Below are positions 19,478 through 28,065 of a stretch of 64,000 nt of DNA, in pieces. The first letter of the stretch is position 1, and each line of letters opens with the position of its first letter. This stretch comes from Pediococcus acidilactici DSM 20284 (GTDB lineage: Bacteria; Bacillota; Bacilli; Lactobacillales; Lactobacillaceae), in NCBI RefSeq assembly GCF_000146325.1, contig NZ_GL397067.1, forward strand, positions 1,491,628 to 1,555,627. Direction: 5' to 3'. The translations under genes were made by a program, and so were the position numbers. Below the pieces are notes generated by a model, which ran no database searches, had not been told where the DNA came from, and saw only the letters and a program-made list of their open reading frames with translations.

Positions 19478-19554
19478 CCGTAATTACTCGCAATTCATCC
19501 AGCAAGTGCTATGCTTAACGTAACAAGAAGGTTCATTGAAAGGAGCTCATTCAA

Positions 19555-20397
19555 ATGGATATTCAAAATAATTTGATTACGTTGGCAGATGGCAATCAGA
19601 TGCCACAAGAAGGCTTTGGATTATATAAAGTTCGTGGACAAGCAGCGGTTGACACGGCGGTGAAAGCAGCCTACGAAAACGGCTACCGGTTGTTTGATAC
19701 GGCACAACTCTACGAAAATGAACAAGAAGTGGGAAATGCGTTTAAAAAGTTTGCGATTCCCCGGGAAAATATTTTTGTGACTACCAAAGTGACGGAGGCG
19801 CGGCAAGGTTATGACGAAGCGATTGCCTCGGTAAAAGAATCCCTGCAGAAGTTGCAAATGGACTACGTCGATTTGTTACTGATCCATTGGCCGGTTCGTC
19901 AACACTTTTTTGAAACGTGGCGCGCATTTGAGGATCTGAAGAAGGCGGGCTTGACCAAGTCAATCGGGGTCAGCAACTACCAAACTATTCATTTGGAATA
20001 TTTGGCGACTAAGGCGAACGAAATGCCGGTGGTTGATCAGGTGGAAATGCATCCCTTCTTAACCCTTAAACCAGTGATCGAATTTAATAAACAACACAAC
20101 ATCGTTACCCAAGCGTGGAGCCCATTAGGACGCGGAACGGTGCTTGACCAAGAAGTGCTTAAGGAGATTGCGGATAAGTACCAAAAATCGCCTGCCCAAG
20201 TAGTTTTGCGGTGGCACTTGCAAAACGGGGTGGCGTTCATTCCGAAGTCGGTGCATGAAGAACGAATTGCCCAAAATGCCGACATCTATGATTTTGAACT
20301 GTCTGATGAAGAAATGAAGCAAGTCGACAAGCTAAATAAGTTCGCAAGAACGGGCCGCGAACCAGAATTGACGTATGAATATGGACGGATGTATTAA
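19555..20397 (+). CDS. Aldo/keto reductase
   Basis: A 280-residue NADPH-dependent reductase of the 2,5-diketo-gluconate reductase-like branch. The catalytic tetrad is visible: Asp and Tyr in FDTAQLYENE, Lys in VTTKV, His in LLLIHWP. Further motifs are GVSNY and the C-terminal cofactor segment IPKSVHEERI. The start follows GAAAGGAGCTC. It is probably a single gene, with a family A repeat right after the stop. The physiological aldehyde or ketose substrate cannot be predicted. Confidence 0.93.
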   Translation: MDIQNNLITLADGNQMPQEGFGLYKVRGQAAVDTAVKAAYENGYRLFDTAQLYENEQEVGNAFKKFAIPRENIFVTTKVTEARQGYDEAIASVKESLQKLQMDYVDLLLIHWPVRQHFFETWRAFEDLKKAGLTKSIGVSNYQTIHLEYLATKANEMPVVDQVEMHPFLTLKPVIEFNKQHNIVTQAWSPLGRGTVLDQEVLKEIADKYQKSPAQVVLRWHLQNGVAFIPKSVHEERIAQNADIYDFELSDEEMKQVDKLNKFARTGREPELTYEYGRMY

Positions 20398-20400
20398 AAA

Positions 20401-20537
20401 GAGTGCGGAGAAACCCGGGTAGCTTATGAGGACTAACAGAATTATGGGAGTAATCGCGGTTTTAGCGATTACTCCCATAATTTAGTTAGCCGGAAGGAGC
20501 TGGGTTTCGGAGCACGTTTCGACGAGGCAGCAGAGGG
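20401..20537 (+). repeat. Family A structured intergenic repeat, copy A2
   Basis: Begins 4 bp after the aldo/keto reductase stop codon. Outer arms GTGC...AAACCC and GGGTTT...GCAC flank GAGGACTAAC and GTTAGCCGGAAGG joints. The inner hairpin TTATGGGAGTAATCGC with GCGATTACTCCCATAA is a perfect 16-bp stem. It ends with the conserved tail CGTTTCGAC then GCAGCAGAG. Confidence 0.75.
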
Positions 20538-20571
20538 GCACAAGTCCAAGCCATTAAAAAATATGGGGACT

Positions 20572-20778
20572 GTGACAAAAGTCTCTAAACCAAAAACGGT
20601 TCATGAGAGGAAATTCCTCATGAATCGTTTTTTGATGTTTTGACTTCAATAGAGCCAAAATGTGTGCCAAAAGTCAGTTTGTTCCGCTTAACCAAAAATT
20701 GACCATCATGCCAAATTCAGGCATCATGATCAATTTTCAGTTAATGCTCGCAAACTAACCGACTTTTGTCACACTCTC
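20572..20778 (-). repeat. Family B structured repeat, copy B2 (reverse, enlarged)
   Basis: Read on the minus strand it has GTGTGACAAAAGT with ACTTTTGGCACAC, the inner hairpin AAAATTGATCATGATGCC with GGCATGATGGTCAATTTT, and the GCGGAACAAACTG joint. An extra hairpin, CGATTCATGAGGAA with TTCCTCTCATGAACCG, and a second GACTTTTGTCAC arm extend it at the left end. Confidence 0.7.
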
Positions 20779-20823
20779 TATATTTTTTGCTAGATATAAA
20801 AAACTAGGGTTTTCCGCCCCACC

Positions 20824-20877
20824 TTGCGCACTTTTCTCCCCTGGGATACACTATCCGTAAATTGATAACGTTTTCAT
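20824..20877 (+). promoter_or_regulatory. levR-type gene promoter with downstream cre
   Basis: -35 TTGCGC (20824-20829), 17-bp spacer, -10 TACACT (20847-20852). A cre on the reverse strand, ATGAAAACGTTATCA (20877-20863), matches the consensus fully and lies just downstream of the start site, where CcpA would block elongation. Confidence 0.65.
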
Positions 20878-20897
20878 AGTGGTTAGGAGAGGTTTTT

Positions 20898-23636
20898 ATG
20901 GTGAAGGATCAAGTAGCAGCAATGCTGCAATCGGTAACTGAAAGAGAAGATTGGCAAGAACACGGCGCCACCGCGGAGGACTTTAGTCAACGATTAGGAG
21001 TGCGGCGGAATACAATTAGTGCGTACTTAAATGATCTTTGTAAAGAGAAGGTTGCAATTAAACTTAATTCACGTCCAGTTAAATTTTGGGATAGGGCAAC
21101 TTTAGAACAGCGATACGACATTGTTTTAGAAAATACAGAGTTTGAAAGTCAAGCGGCGTTGGAAAACATTGTATCTCAGCCTAAACGGACGGCCTTTGAC
21201 GAAGTAATTGGCGGACACGGTTCGCTATACACCCCTATTGAAAGGTTGAAAGCGGCCGCTGGCTACCCAGGAACCGGGTTACCCGTTTTAATTACCGGGC
21301 CTACGGGAGCGGGGAAAACTTATTTAGCGCAAGTTTATTACCAATATTGCGTGGATAAGGGGTATTTAGCACCAGAATCCCGCTTTGTGCACCTAAACTG
21401 CGCGGAGTATGCTGACAATCCGGAACTTTTAGCAAGTAATTTATTTGGTTATAAAAAGGGAGCCTTTACGGGCGCGAATCAAGATAGTACGGGACTATTT
21501 GATGAAGCAGATGGCGGAATGCTGTTTCTTGATGAAATTCACCGGCTTGATGCTAAGGGACAGGAAAAACTGTTTAATTATTTGGACAACGGGATGATCA
21601 CGCCGTTGGGAGCAACTAAAGAGGGGCATCATGTACAAGTTCGGCTAGTTTTTGCAACTACCGAGGATATTCAAAGTCATTTCTTAGACACTTTTATTCG
21701 CCGGATTCCCATTCAAATTGAAATCCCGGAACTAAACGACCGCCCACGTCAGGAACGTGAAAACTTGGTTAAGTTATTTTACCTCCGCCAATCCCAGAAA
21801 ATTCAACGCAAAGTGTTAGTGAACACCTCGGTGCTGAATATTTTAAGTTCCAGCAGTTATCTTGGTAACGTGGGTCAGTTAAAGAATACCATTTTAATCT
21901 CGGTGGCCAATAGTTTACAGCGGGCAGCGCAAAGCTCGAATATTGAAATCTTATTAGCAGACGTGCCCAAAACGGTAATTGACCATAATATTCAAGACGC
22001 AAGTTTACTATCGTTTAGCGACCAGTTCATCAGCGTGTTGCCAACCATGAAAATTGATGATTTAATCTCCGAATCCCAGGCGTATACCGATGAAATTAAA
22101 CGGGTCATGTTAAAAATTATTCAACAATTTCAGCAAACAGCCAAACGGGACACCTTCATTGATAATGCCATCGACGAAATTAACCAACTGTGTGACTACT
22201 TAATTTTTAAGAAGGATACGGAAAAAAGCGACATGTCGGTGGGGTTTTTGAAAAAGATGTTTGCCGATCGAATTGCTAACGTCGAAAACAATAGTGATAC
22301 CCAGTTTATGGGCAACGTCGCGCTAGTTTTAGCATATTACTTTTACAACCGTAACCGTGCTAACTGGCATTTGGTACAACGCGACGAACAGTGCATTCAG
22401 CAAATTAACGCCACTTTTCATGGTGAGGATGTTGAGGTCGACCAAATTGTTGGGGACCTACGTTTAATCACCGCAAAGACCATGAATTTGCACCTTGATG
22501 ACGTGGATGAACTATTTATTCATCTGTACCTACGGAGTGTGAAGAAGGAAACCGATAGCCAAAACATTCGTTGCATTATCCTCTCCCACGGCTATTCGAC
22601 CGCCAGCAGCATCGCTAGCGTGATCAATAATTTATTTAACGAACACGTAATGGACGCGATCGACATGCCGTTGGATATTGATGTGGCGGAAATTGGTGAA
22701 AAGGTCAGCAGTTACGTGAAAAATCGCCAAATTAACCGGGGACTAATTTTAATGGTTGATATGGGATCCTTGGAGGGCATTCAAAAATTTATTAGTAGTG
22801 AAATTGATTTTCCGATTGCCATTGTTAACAACGTCTCAACTCAGTCGGCGTTGCTAGTGGCTGATGATATTCGGCATCATAAAGATATTGAGCAAATCAT
22901 GCGAAACGTTCGGCAGGCGATGGTGCCTAAAACACAAATTATCTATCCAAAAGAAATTAAGCGCAATCTAATCGTAACCTGCTGCTTTACCGGAATTGGC
23001 ACGGCTAATAGTGTCAAAAAATTGCTGCTGGATAGTATGCCGGTAGAAGTGGACTGTCAAATTCAGGCCTACGAGGTTGACCGGTTAAAGGCTGAAGAAC
23101 AAATTGCCATTTTCAATAAGTTGTACAACGTGGTGGCGGTAGTGGGGACGATTGACCCCGGGCTTCCCGACGCCCCATACATTTCCTTGGAAAGCATTAT
23201 TTCCGGAAGCGAGATGGAGAAGTTGGATAAGGCTTTGCAAGTATGCATGACTACGGAGCAGCTCCAACAGTTTAAAGAACAACTGATTCACAGTTTTTCA
23301 TTAGAGCGGGTAATTAATTCTATTACCATTCTGGATGCGCATTTGGTGATGGATAATATTGACCGCGCCATTAATAAATTTAACCAGTTAAGCGGGCACC
23401 AGTTAGGCAACATCACAAAAATGTCGTTATACGTGCATGTGAGCTGCCTAATTGAGCGATTAATCCGAAACGAACCGATTACCAGCTATGATTTAGAACA
23501 ACTTTCCGACACTGAAGACCAACGACTTTTTAAATGGATAAAAGAGTCTTTTAGTGTGATTGAAAAAATTTATAGTGTCGAAATCCCAGCCTCCGAGTAC
23601 GGCTATATTTTCGACATTATCCAAGCAGATGCCTAA
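20898..23636 (+). CDS. levR: LevR-type sigma-54 activator with PTS regulation domains
   Basis: A 912-residue transcription activator working with RpoN. Order of domains: N-terminal helix-turn-helix (about 20-65), AAA+ domain (about 100-330) with Walker A GPTGAGKT near 134, the sigma-54 contact loop GAFTGA near 188 and Walker B GMLFLDEIHRL near 212, first PRD (about 460-545), EIIA(Man)-like domain (about 555-680, CIILSHGYSTASSIA), EIIB-like segment (LIVTCCFTGIGTANSVKKLL, about 695-790), and C-terminal second PRD (about 805-905). Activity should be tuned by HPr and PTS phosphorylation. The GAFTGA loop shows it is a true sigma-54 activator. It precedes a mannose-family PTS with a -24/-12 promoter. 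Confidence 0.9.
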   Translation: MVKDQVAAMLQSVTEREDWQEHGATAEDFSQRLGVRRNTISAYLNDLCKEKVAIKLNSRPVKFWDRATLEQRYDIVLENTEFESQAALENIVSQPKRTAFDEVIGGHGSLYTPIERLKAAAGYPGTGLPVLITGPTGAGKTYLAQVYYQYCVDKGYLAPESRFVHLNCAEYADNPELLASNLFGYKKGAFTGANQDSTGLFDEADGGMLFLDEIHRLDAKGQEKLFNYLDNGMITPLGATKEGHHVQVRLVFATTEDIQSHFLDTFIRRIPIQIEIPELNDRPRQERENLVKLFYLRQSQKIQRKVLVNTSVLNILSSSSYLGNVGQLKNTILISVANSLQRAAQSSNIEILLADVPKTVIDHNIQDASLLSFSDQFISVLPTMKIDDLISESQAYTDEIKRVMLKIIQQFQQTAKRDTFIDNAIDEINQLCDYLIFKKDTEKSDMSVGFLKKMFADRIANVENNSDTQFMGNVALVLAYYFYNRNRANWHLVQRDEQCIQQINATFHGEDVEVDQIVGDLRLITAKTMNLHLDDVDELFIHLYLRSVKKETDSQNIRCIILSHGYSTASSIASVINNLFNEHVMDAIDMPLDIDVAEIGEKVSSYVKNRQINRGLILMVDMGSLEGIQKFISSEIDFPIAIVNNVSTQSALLVADDIRHHKDIEQIMRNVRQAMVPKTQIIYPKEIKRNLIVTCCFTGIGTANSVKKLLLDSMPVEVDCQIQAYEVDRLKAEEQIAIFNKLYNVVAVVGTIDPGLPDAPYISLESIISGSEMEKLDKALQVCMTTEQLQQFKEQLIHSFSLERVINSITILDAHLVMDNIDRAINKFNQLSGHQLGNITKMSLYVHVSCLIERLIRNEPITSYDLEQLSDTEDQRLFKWIKESFSVIEKIYSVEIPASEYGYIFDIIQADA

Positions 23637-23663
23637 AAATCAGCGATTTGATTGAATAAAGGA

Positions 23664-23698
23664 AGGGCGTGCCAGAAGTTGGCACGCCTTTTGCTTTT
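23664..23698 (+). terminator. Terminator of the levR-type gene, overlapping a sigma-54 promoter
   Basis: GGGCGTGCCA pairs with TGGCACGCC across a short loop and is followed by TTTTGCTTTT, typical of an intrinsic terminator. The right arm and T tract are also the sigma-54 promoter at 23680-23694. Confidence 0.75.
23680..23694 (+). promoter_or_regulatory. Sigma-54 (RpoN) -24/-12 promoter of the PTS operon
   Basis: TGGCACG (23680-23686), four bases, TTGC (23691-23694): a full match to the -24/-12 consensus with correct spacing. It lies directly downstream of the sigma-54 activator gene and 38 bp before the EIIA start codon. Confidence 0.85.
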
Positions 23699-23731
23699 AT
23701 AAGGGTGTAAGGAAATGGTAGGTGATAAGGT

Positions 23732-24133
23732 TTGAAAATTATATTAGCAAGTCATGGCGCCCTCGCAAAAGGGATGAAAGATACGTTAGATATGATTGTG
23801 GGAAATCAGGTAAGTATTCAGGCATATTCTGCTTATGATGAGGAAAATGTCGATTTTGCTTCGGATATTAGCCAACAGATCACGCGAGAAGTAAATGAGC
23901 AATTCATTATCGTGACTGATGTGATGGGCGGTTCGGTTAATAATGCAATGACTGAATTAGTGCTACGTTATAAAAATGTTTTTTTGATAACTGGGATGAA
24001 TTTGCCTCTAGTACTATCATTAGCAACTTATTCAGGAGACTTAGATTTAAAGGCACTTGATGAACTAGTTCAAGAAGGAAAGCGAGGATTGATTAACGTA
24101 AATAAAATGGTTGAATCTGCAAAGGAGGAATAA
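23732..24133 (+). CDS. PTS mannose-family EIIA component
   Basis: A 133-residue cytoplasmic phosphocarrier that takes phosphate from HPr and passes it to EIIB. The start is TTG at 23732 with AGGTGAT about 6 bp upstream. Active-site His8 is in ILASHGALAKGM, the usual place for EIIA(Man). It also has the TDVMGGSVNNAM segment. It is the first gene of the sigma-54 operon and ends 2 bp before EIIB. It is a separate subunit, not fused to EIIB. Confidence 0.92.
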   Translation: MKIILASHGALAKGMKDTLDMIVGNQVSIQAYSAYDEENVDFASDISQQITREVNEQFIIVTDVMGGSVNNAMTELVLRYKNVFLITGMNLPLVLSLATYSGDLDLKALDELVQEGKRGLINVNKMVESAKEE

Positions 24134-24135
24134 AA

Positions 24136-24606
24136 ATGATTAAAGTAATCAGAATTGATCATCGTTTATTACATGGACAGGTGATTTTTGCTTGGACTAA
24201 GTCGCAGGGAATTGAACGAATTGTGGTAATTGATAACGTTGCGGCTGGTGATGATTTCAAGAAAATGTCATTGAAATTATCCAAGCCAGCAGACATTAAA
24301 TTGAGTGTGTTTAGTGTTGATCAAGCTAAGGAACGAATCGCCAAAATAAATAATTTGAAGAGTAATACCATGATTATTTTTGGAGATGTTTTACAAGCTG
24401 GACAGATTGTCCCACTTTTGGAAGGAGTTAAAGAAATTAACTATGGAGGTGTTAAAAATCGGCCAGACACGAAGCGATTCAGTAATGCAGTTTTTCTAAC
24501 GGAAGAAGAAGTTAAGTGTAGTCAGGAATTAAAGAATCTAGGTTTTGATTTGTATATGCAACAGGTACCAACCTCTAAGAGAGAAAGTTTAAATGAACTA
24601 ATTTAG
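24136..24606 (+). CDS. PTS mannose-family EIIB component
   Basis: A 156-residue cytoplasmic subunit phosphorylating incoming sugar. Phosphorylatable His13 lies in the signature IDHRLLHGQV, followed by VVIDNVAAGDDFKKM and the YGGVKNR segment. Length is typical of the separate IIB(Man/Sor/Fru) type. The ribosome site AAAGGAGG overlaps the end of the EIIA gene. Substrate is not deducible from this subunit. Confidence 0.92.
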   Translation: MIKVIRIDHRLLHGQVIFAWTKSQGIERIVVIDNVAAGDDFKKMSLKLSKPADIKLSVFSVDQAKERIAKINNLKSNTMIIFGDVLQAGQIVPLLEGVKEINYGGVKNRPDTKRFSNAVFLTEEEVKCSQELKNLGFDLYMQQVPTSKRESLNELI

Positions 24607-24618
24607 GAGGTTAGATAT

Positions 24619-25401
24619 ATGCTTTTAAATGCCATTTTACTTGGAATCATTGCCGTATTTGGGACGATGGATTCCAGAATGCTGGGGCGGACTAACTTTG
24701 AGCAACCACTAGTAATGGCGGCCCTAGTAGGTGTTGCTTTGGGCGATTTAACAAAGGGGTTAATTGTTGGGGCATCTCTAGAATTAATATTCATGGGGAT
24801 AGTAAATATTGGGGCAGCAGCTCCGCCGGATCTAGTTTTGGGCTCGGTGATGGCAACTGCTTTTGCAATCTTATCGGATACAAATGCTCAAACTGCTTTA
24901 ACTATCGCCCTTCCGGTTGCAATCCTAGGACAAATGGTGGGAATTCTTTTACGGATGTTTATGTCTACTTTTGTTCACAAAGCGGAAAGCGACATAGAAA
25001 AAGGCGAGTTTGCCAAAGCTAGAAGGTTTCACATTCTATGGGGTCCCATTTTATATTCATTGATGTATTTCGTACCCGTATTTGTTGCCATTTATTTTGG
25101 AGCTGATGTAGTTAAAGAAATTGTTCAATCGATTCCTGCTTGGCTTACTAATGGATTGAATTTAGCAAGTAAAATCTTGCCCGCGTATGGGTTTGCACTA
25201 CTAATGCAAACGATGCTGTCGAAAAAGACGGTTGCATACTTGTTATTAGGATTTTTTATCACCGCTTACGCAGGTTTGTCAGTTACCGGTGTAGCAATCT
25301 TTGCGGCATTACTTGTAATTATTTTAAACGAAATATTGCCTAAAAATAGCGTTGATCAGGGGTTAACTAGTGATGAAGACGATGATTTAGAGGAACTTTA
25401 G
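24619..25401 (+). CDS. PTS mannose-family EIIC permease
   Basis: A 260-residue membrane subunit. The N-terminus (AILLGIIAVFGTMDSRMLGR, then QPLVMAALVGVALGDLTKGL) is the normal IIC(Man) start, with the family segment LELIFMGIVNIGAAAPPD. About 7-8 hydrophobic stretches and an acidic C-terminus (SDEDDDLEEL) are seen. It follows EIIB by 12 bp with TAGGAGG as ribosome site. Confidence 0.92.
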   Translation: MLLNAILLGIIAVFGTMDSRMLGRTNFEQPLVMAALVGVALGDLTKGLIVGASLELIFMGIVNIGAAAPPDLVLGSVMATAFAILSDTNAQTALTIALPVAILGQMVGILLRMFMSTFVHKAESDIEKGEFAKARRFHILWGPILYSLMYFVPVFVAIYFGADVVKEIVQSIPAWLTNGLNLASKILPAYGFALLMQTMLSKKTVAYLLLGFFITAYAGLSVTGVAIFAALLVIILNEILPKNSVDQGLTSDEDDDLEEL

Positions 25402-25412
25402 GAGGTGAGATG

Positions 25413-26246
25413 ATGGCTGAAAATACACAAATAGATTCAAAAAAGTTAAGAAAAAAGTATTGGTCCTTCTTCTGGCGTTCTTATGCAATCCAGGCCTCTT
25501 GGAACTATGAAGGACAAATGAATTTAGGCTTTCTGTACGGAATCGCACCAACTATTGATAGTTTATATAGCTCTAAAAATGAAGAAGATTTGCAACGTAA
25601 GAAAGCGGCTTACAAGCGGCACTTAGCTTTTTACAATTGCACCCCTCAAACGAGCGCATTTGTTCTAGGGTTGGCTTCTTCGATGGAAGAAGAGTATGCT
25701 CGTGAACCCACTTCGTTCAACCCGGATTCGATTAACGCGGTTAAAGCATCGTTGATGGGACCACTATCTGGAGTTGGTGATTCATTTTTCCAAGGAACTA
25801 TTAAAGTTTTAGCGTTTGGTTTAGGAGTTAACTTTGCTAGACAAGGCAGTATTTTGGGACCAATTTTAGCAATCTTAATTTCATTTGTTCCGGCAGCGTT
25901 AGTTACATACTACGGTGGAAAGTTAGGCTACACAGCTGGAAATAGCTTTTTGAAGAAACTTACTAGTCAAGGAATTATGGACCGAGCAATGTATTTGGTA
26001 ACAATCGTTGGACTAATGGTAATCGGATCAATGATTGCAAGTATGATTGGAATTACCACGCCAATTCACATGGGTAAGACGTTTAATCTCCAAAAGACAT
26101 TGGACACCATCTTCCCTCAGATGATTCCGTTATTGGTTACTTTCTTTATGTATTGGTTGTTGCATAAAAAAGTTAAAACGGGATGGATCCTTACAATTTG
26201 TATTTTAAGTGGTTTATTATTCAGCGTTTTAGGGATTTTAGCTTAA
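25413..26246 (+). CDS. PTS mannose-family EIID permease
   Basis: A 277-residue membrane subunit partnering EIIC. It carries the family opening (FWRSYAIQASWNYEGQMNLG), the SLMGPLSGVGDSFFQGT signature near residue 115, and C-terminal helices. Two ATGs abut (25410 and 25413) behind GGAGGTGAG; the second has better spacing. The EIID unique to the mannose family confirms the transporter class. Confidence 0.92.
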   Translation: MAENTQIDSKKLRKKYWSFFWRSYAIQASWNYEGQMNLGFLYGIAPTIDSLYSSKNEEDLQRKKAAYKRHLAFYNCTPQTSAFVLGLASSMEEEYAREPTSFNPDSINAVKASLMGPLSGVGDSFFQGTIKVLAFGLGVNFARQGSILGPILAILISFVPAALVTYYGGKLGYTAGNSFLKKLTSQGIMDRAMYLVTIVGLMVIGSMIASMIGITTPIHMGKTFNLQKTLDTIFPQMIPLLVTFFMYWLLHKKVKTGWILTICILSGLLFSVLGILA

Positions 26247-26299
26247 ACATAGTAATCAGTTAATAAAATATTTTAATTATATTAGGAGGAATTTTTATT

Positions 26300-27277
26300 A
26301 TGAACATGTCACCTAAATCAATTATTGCGGATATCAAGAAGAAAAATAGCAAAATTAACCGAGTGATCTTTACCGGCTGTGGGGCGTCGATGGCGGACCT
26401 ATATCCAGGATACTACTTTATTTCGCACGAAAGTAAGCGCTTCTTATCGGCTTTTATGCAAGCAAATGAATTCAATTATGACACTCCACAGGATGTTGGT
26501 GAAAACACAATTGTCATTACAGCCTCACTTGGAGGAACTACTCCAGAATCGATTGAAGCTACCAAACATGCCCGTGAATTAGGTGCTCACGTTATTACAC
26601 TATCGCACATGCCAAATTCACCAATCATTAATGCAGCTGAATATGGTTTAGTACATGGTTTTGAAGAAGACTACGCACATAAGACAGAAAAAATGACCCT
26701 AGCACTTAAGTTAGCAATAGAAATTGTAAATCAGTTTGAAGGTTATGAATTTTATGAAGACGCACAAAAAGCATTTGATGGATTATTCGATTTAATTAAC
26801 CAAGAAGCTGCGATGGTCGATCCTGCTGCAGAAGAATTTGCTGCACGCTATAAAGATGAGAAGAATATCTACGTGATTGGTAGTGGTGCAAGTTCGGATG
26901 TAGCCTACTCTACTGCTTCATTCTTATTTATGGAAATGCAATGGATTAGTGCTCCAACCATTCATTCAGGCGAACTTTTCCATGGCCCATTTGAAATGGC
27001 TTTGAAAGACACACCATACTTACTATTTATGAATGACGGTAAGACGCGCCACCTAGACGCACGGGCAATGGCATTCCTACAACGCTTTGACACTAAATTA
27101 ACAATTATTGACGCTAAAGACCATGGACTAGCATCAATTGCTTCTAAGAATGTAATTGATTACTTTAATCCAATGTTACTTACAGGAGTTATGCGGGTTT
27201 ACGCAGAAAAACTTGCGGCTGCACGGCAACATCCGCTAACTAAACGGCGCTACATGTGGAAATTAGAAAACTACTAA
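26300..27277 (+). CDS. FrlB-like SIS sugar-phosphate deglycase/isomerase
   Basis: A 325-residue protein with two SIS domains (about 15-150 and 180-310). Motifs TGCGASMADLYPGYY and ITASLGGTTPESIEATKHAR in the first, GSGASSDVAYSTASFLFMEM in the second. The segment IHSGELFHGPFEMALKDTPY, the DGKTRH stretch and the C-terminal RRYMWKLENY parallel E. coli FrlB (ESGEFRHGP, RRYYGGLVEY), so fructoselysine or glucoselysine 6-phosphate deglycation is the best guess. Other SIS members act on aminosugar phosphates. It has an excellent AGGAGGAA site and is the last gene before a terminator. The pairing with a mannose-family PTS and sigma-54 activator recalls the Salmonella gfr operon. Confidence 0.75.
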   Translation: MNMSPKSIIADIKKKNSKINRVIFTGCGASMADLYPGYYFISHESKRFLSAFMQANEFNYDTPQDVGENTIVITASLGGTTPESIEATKHARELGAHVITLSHMPNSPIINAAEYGLVHGFEEDYAHKTEKMTLALKLAIEIVNQFEGYEFYEDAQKAFDGLFDLINQEAAMVDPAAEEFAARYKDEKNIYVIGSGASSDVAYSTASFLFMEMQWISAPTIHSGELFHGPFEMALKDTPYLLFMNDGKTRHLDARAMAFLQRFDTKLTIIDAKDHGLASIASKNVIDYFNPMLLTGVMRVYAEKLAAARQHPLTKRRYMWKLENY

Positions 27278-27280
27278 AAA

Positions 27281-27324
27281 TTTTAAAAGTGGGACTGCGT
27301 TTGTTGGCGGTCCCATTTTTTAAA
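27281..27324 (+). terminator. Terminator after the deglycase gene
   Basis: AAAGTGGGAC...GTCCCATTTTTT hairpin with T tract; the HAD gene beyond may be served by read-through or its own weak promoter. Confidence 0.7.
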
Positions 27325-27335
27325 GAGGTGATTAC

Positions 27336-27950
27336 GTGAAAAAAGCTTTTATTTTTGATATGGATGGCGTTTTAATTAGGTCTGAAGAATTTTATTTTGA
27401 AAGGCGGATGCGTTTCTTTAAAGAAAATAATTTGACCCCTGGTTCTTCAGATATAGATGATTATATTGGAGTGTCAAATGAAAAGGTCTGGGAAAATTTA
27501 GTACCAGAACCAAGTGAGCGCGAGCAAATTAGAACAAAGTATCAGCCCTTTTTGGAAAAGAATAAAATTAATTATCAAGAATACTTGGACAAACAAGTCC
27601 CCAAAGTTCTTGCAACGTTGCAAAAACAAGGAAAAATGCTGGCATTAGCATCAGCTGGAGAAGAAAAGGAAATAAATCGGATGCTACGTGAATGTGATTT
27701 GGCACAATGTTTTAACGTAGTGATTAGTGGTGAAAAGGTAAAGAAAAATAAACCAGCACCAGACGTCTATCTAGAAACAATCAAAGCTTTGCATGTTTCT
27801 AAAGATGATTGTGTGGTGGTAGAAGATAGTCCTACAGGAATTTTAGCAGCTAAGCGAGCAGGATTGGAAGTGTGGGCGGTCCCAGCGCCAGTAGATCAAA
27901 ATTTGGCTGACGTGGTTTTAGAAGATTTTGGGAGTATTATTGAAAAATAA
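27336..27950 (+). CDS. HAD-superfamily phosphatase/phosphomutase
   Basis: A 204-residue haloacid dehalogenase-like hydrolase. Motif I FDMDGVL with both Asp residues near residue 8-10, motif II ALASAG near 107, motif III Lys in KKNKPAPD, motif IV VVEDSPTGILAAKRAG. A helical cap lies between motifs I and II, as in beta-phosphoglucomutase-like phosphatases. The start is GTG at 27336 after AAAGAGGTG. It follows the PTS-deglycase genes and could dephosphorylate the released hexose phosphate or a by-product; the substrate is not readable. Confidence 0.85.
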   Translation: MKKAFIFDMDGVLIRSEEFYFERRMRFFKENNLTPGSSDIDDYIGVSNEKVWENLVPEPSEREQIRTKYQPFLEKNKINYQEYLDKQVPKVLATLQKQGKMLALASAGEEKEINRMLRECDLAQCFNVVISGEKVKKNKPAPDVYLETIKALHVSKDDCVVVEDSPTGILAAKRAGLEVWAVPAPVDQNLADVVLEDFGSIIEK

Positions 27951-28065
27951 AATTGGCGTTGATAGTTGGATAAAAAAGTCTTCAATAAATTAAAATTTGA
28001 TTTTACTTCTCCATTTTTCCAGTATAATAGAACGGTCCAAGCAATCAAAAGAGAAGTAGGAGAAA

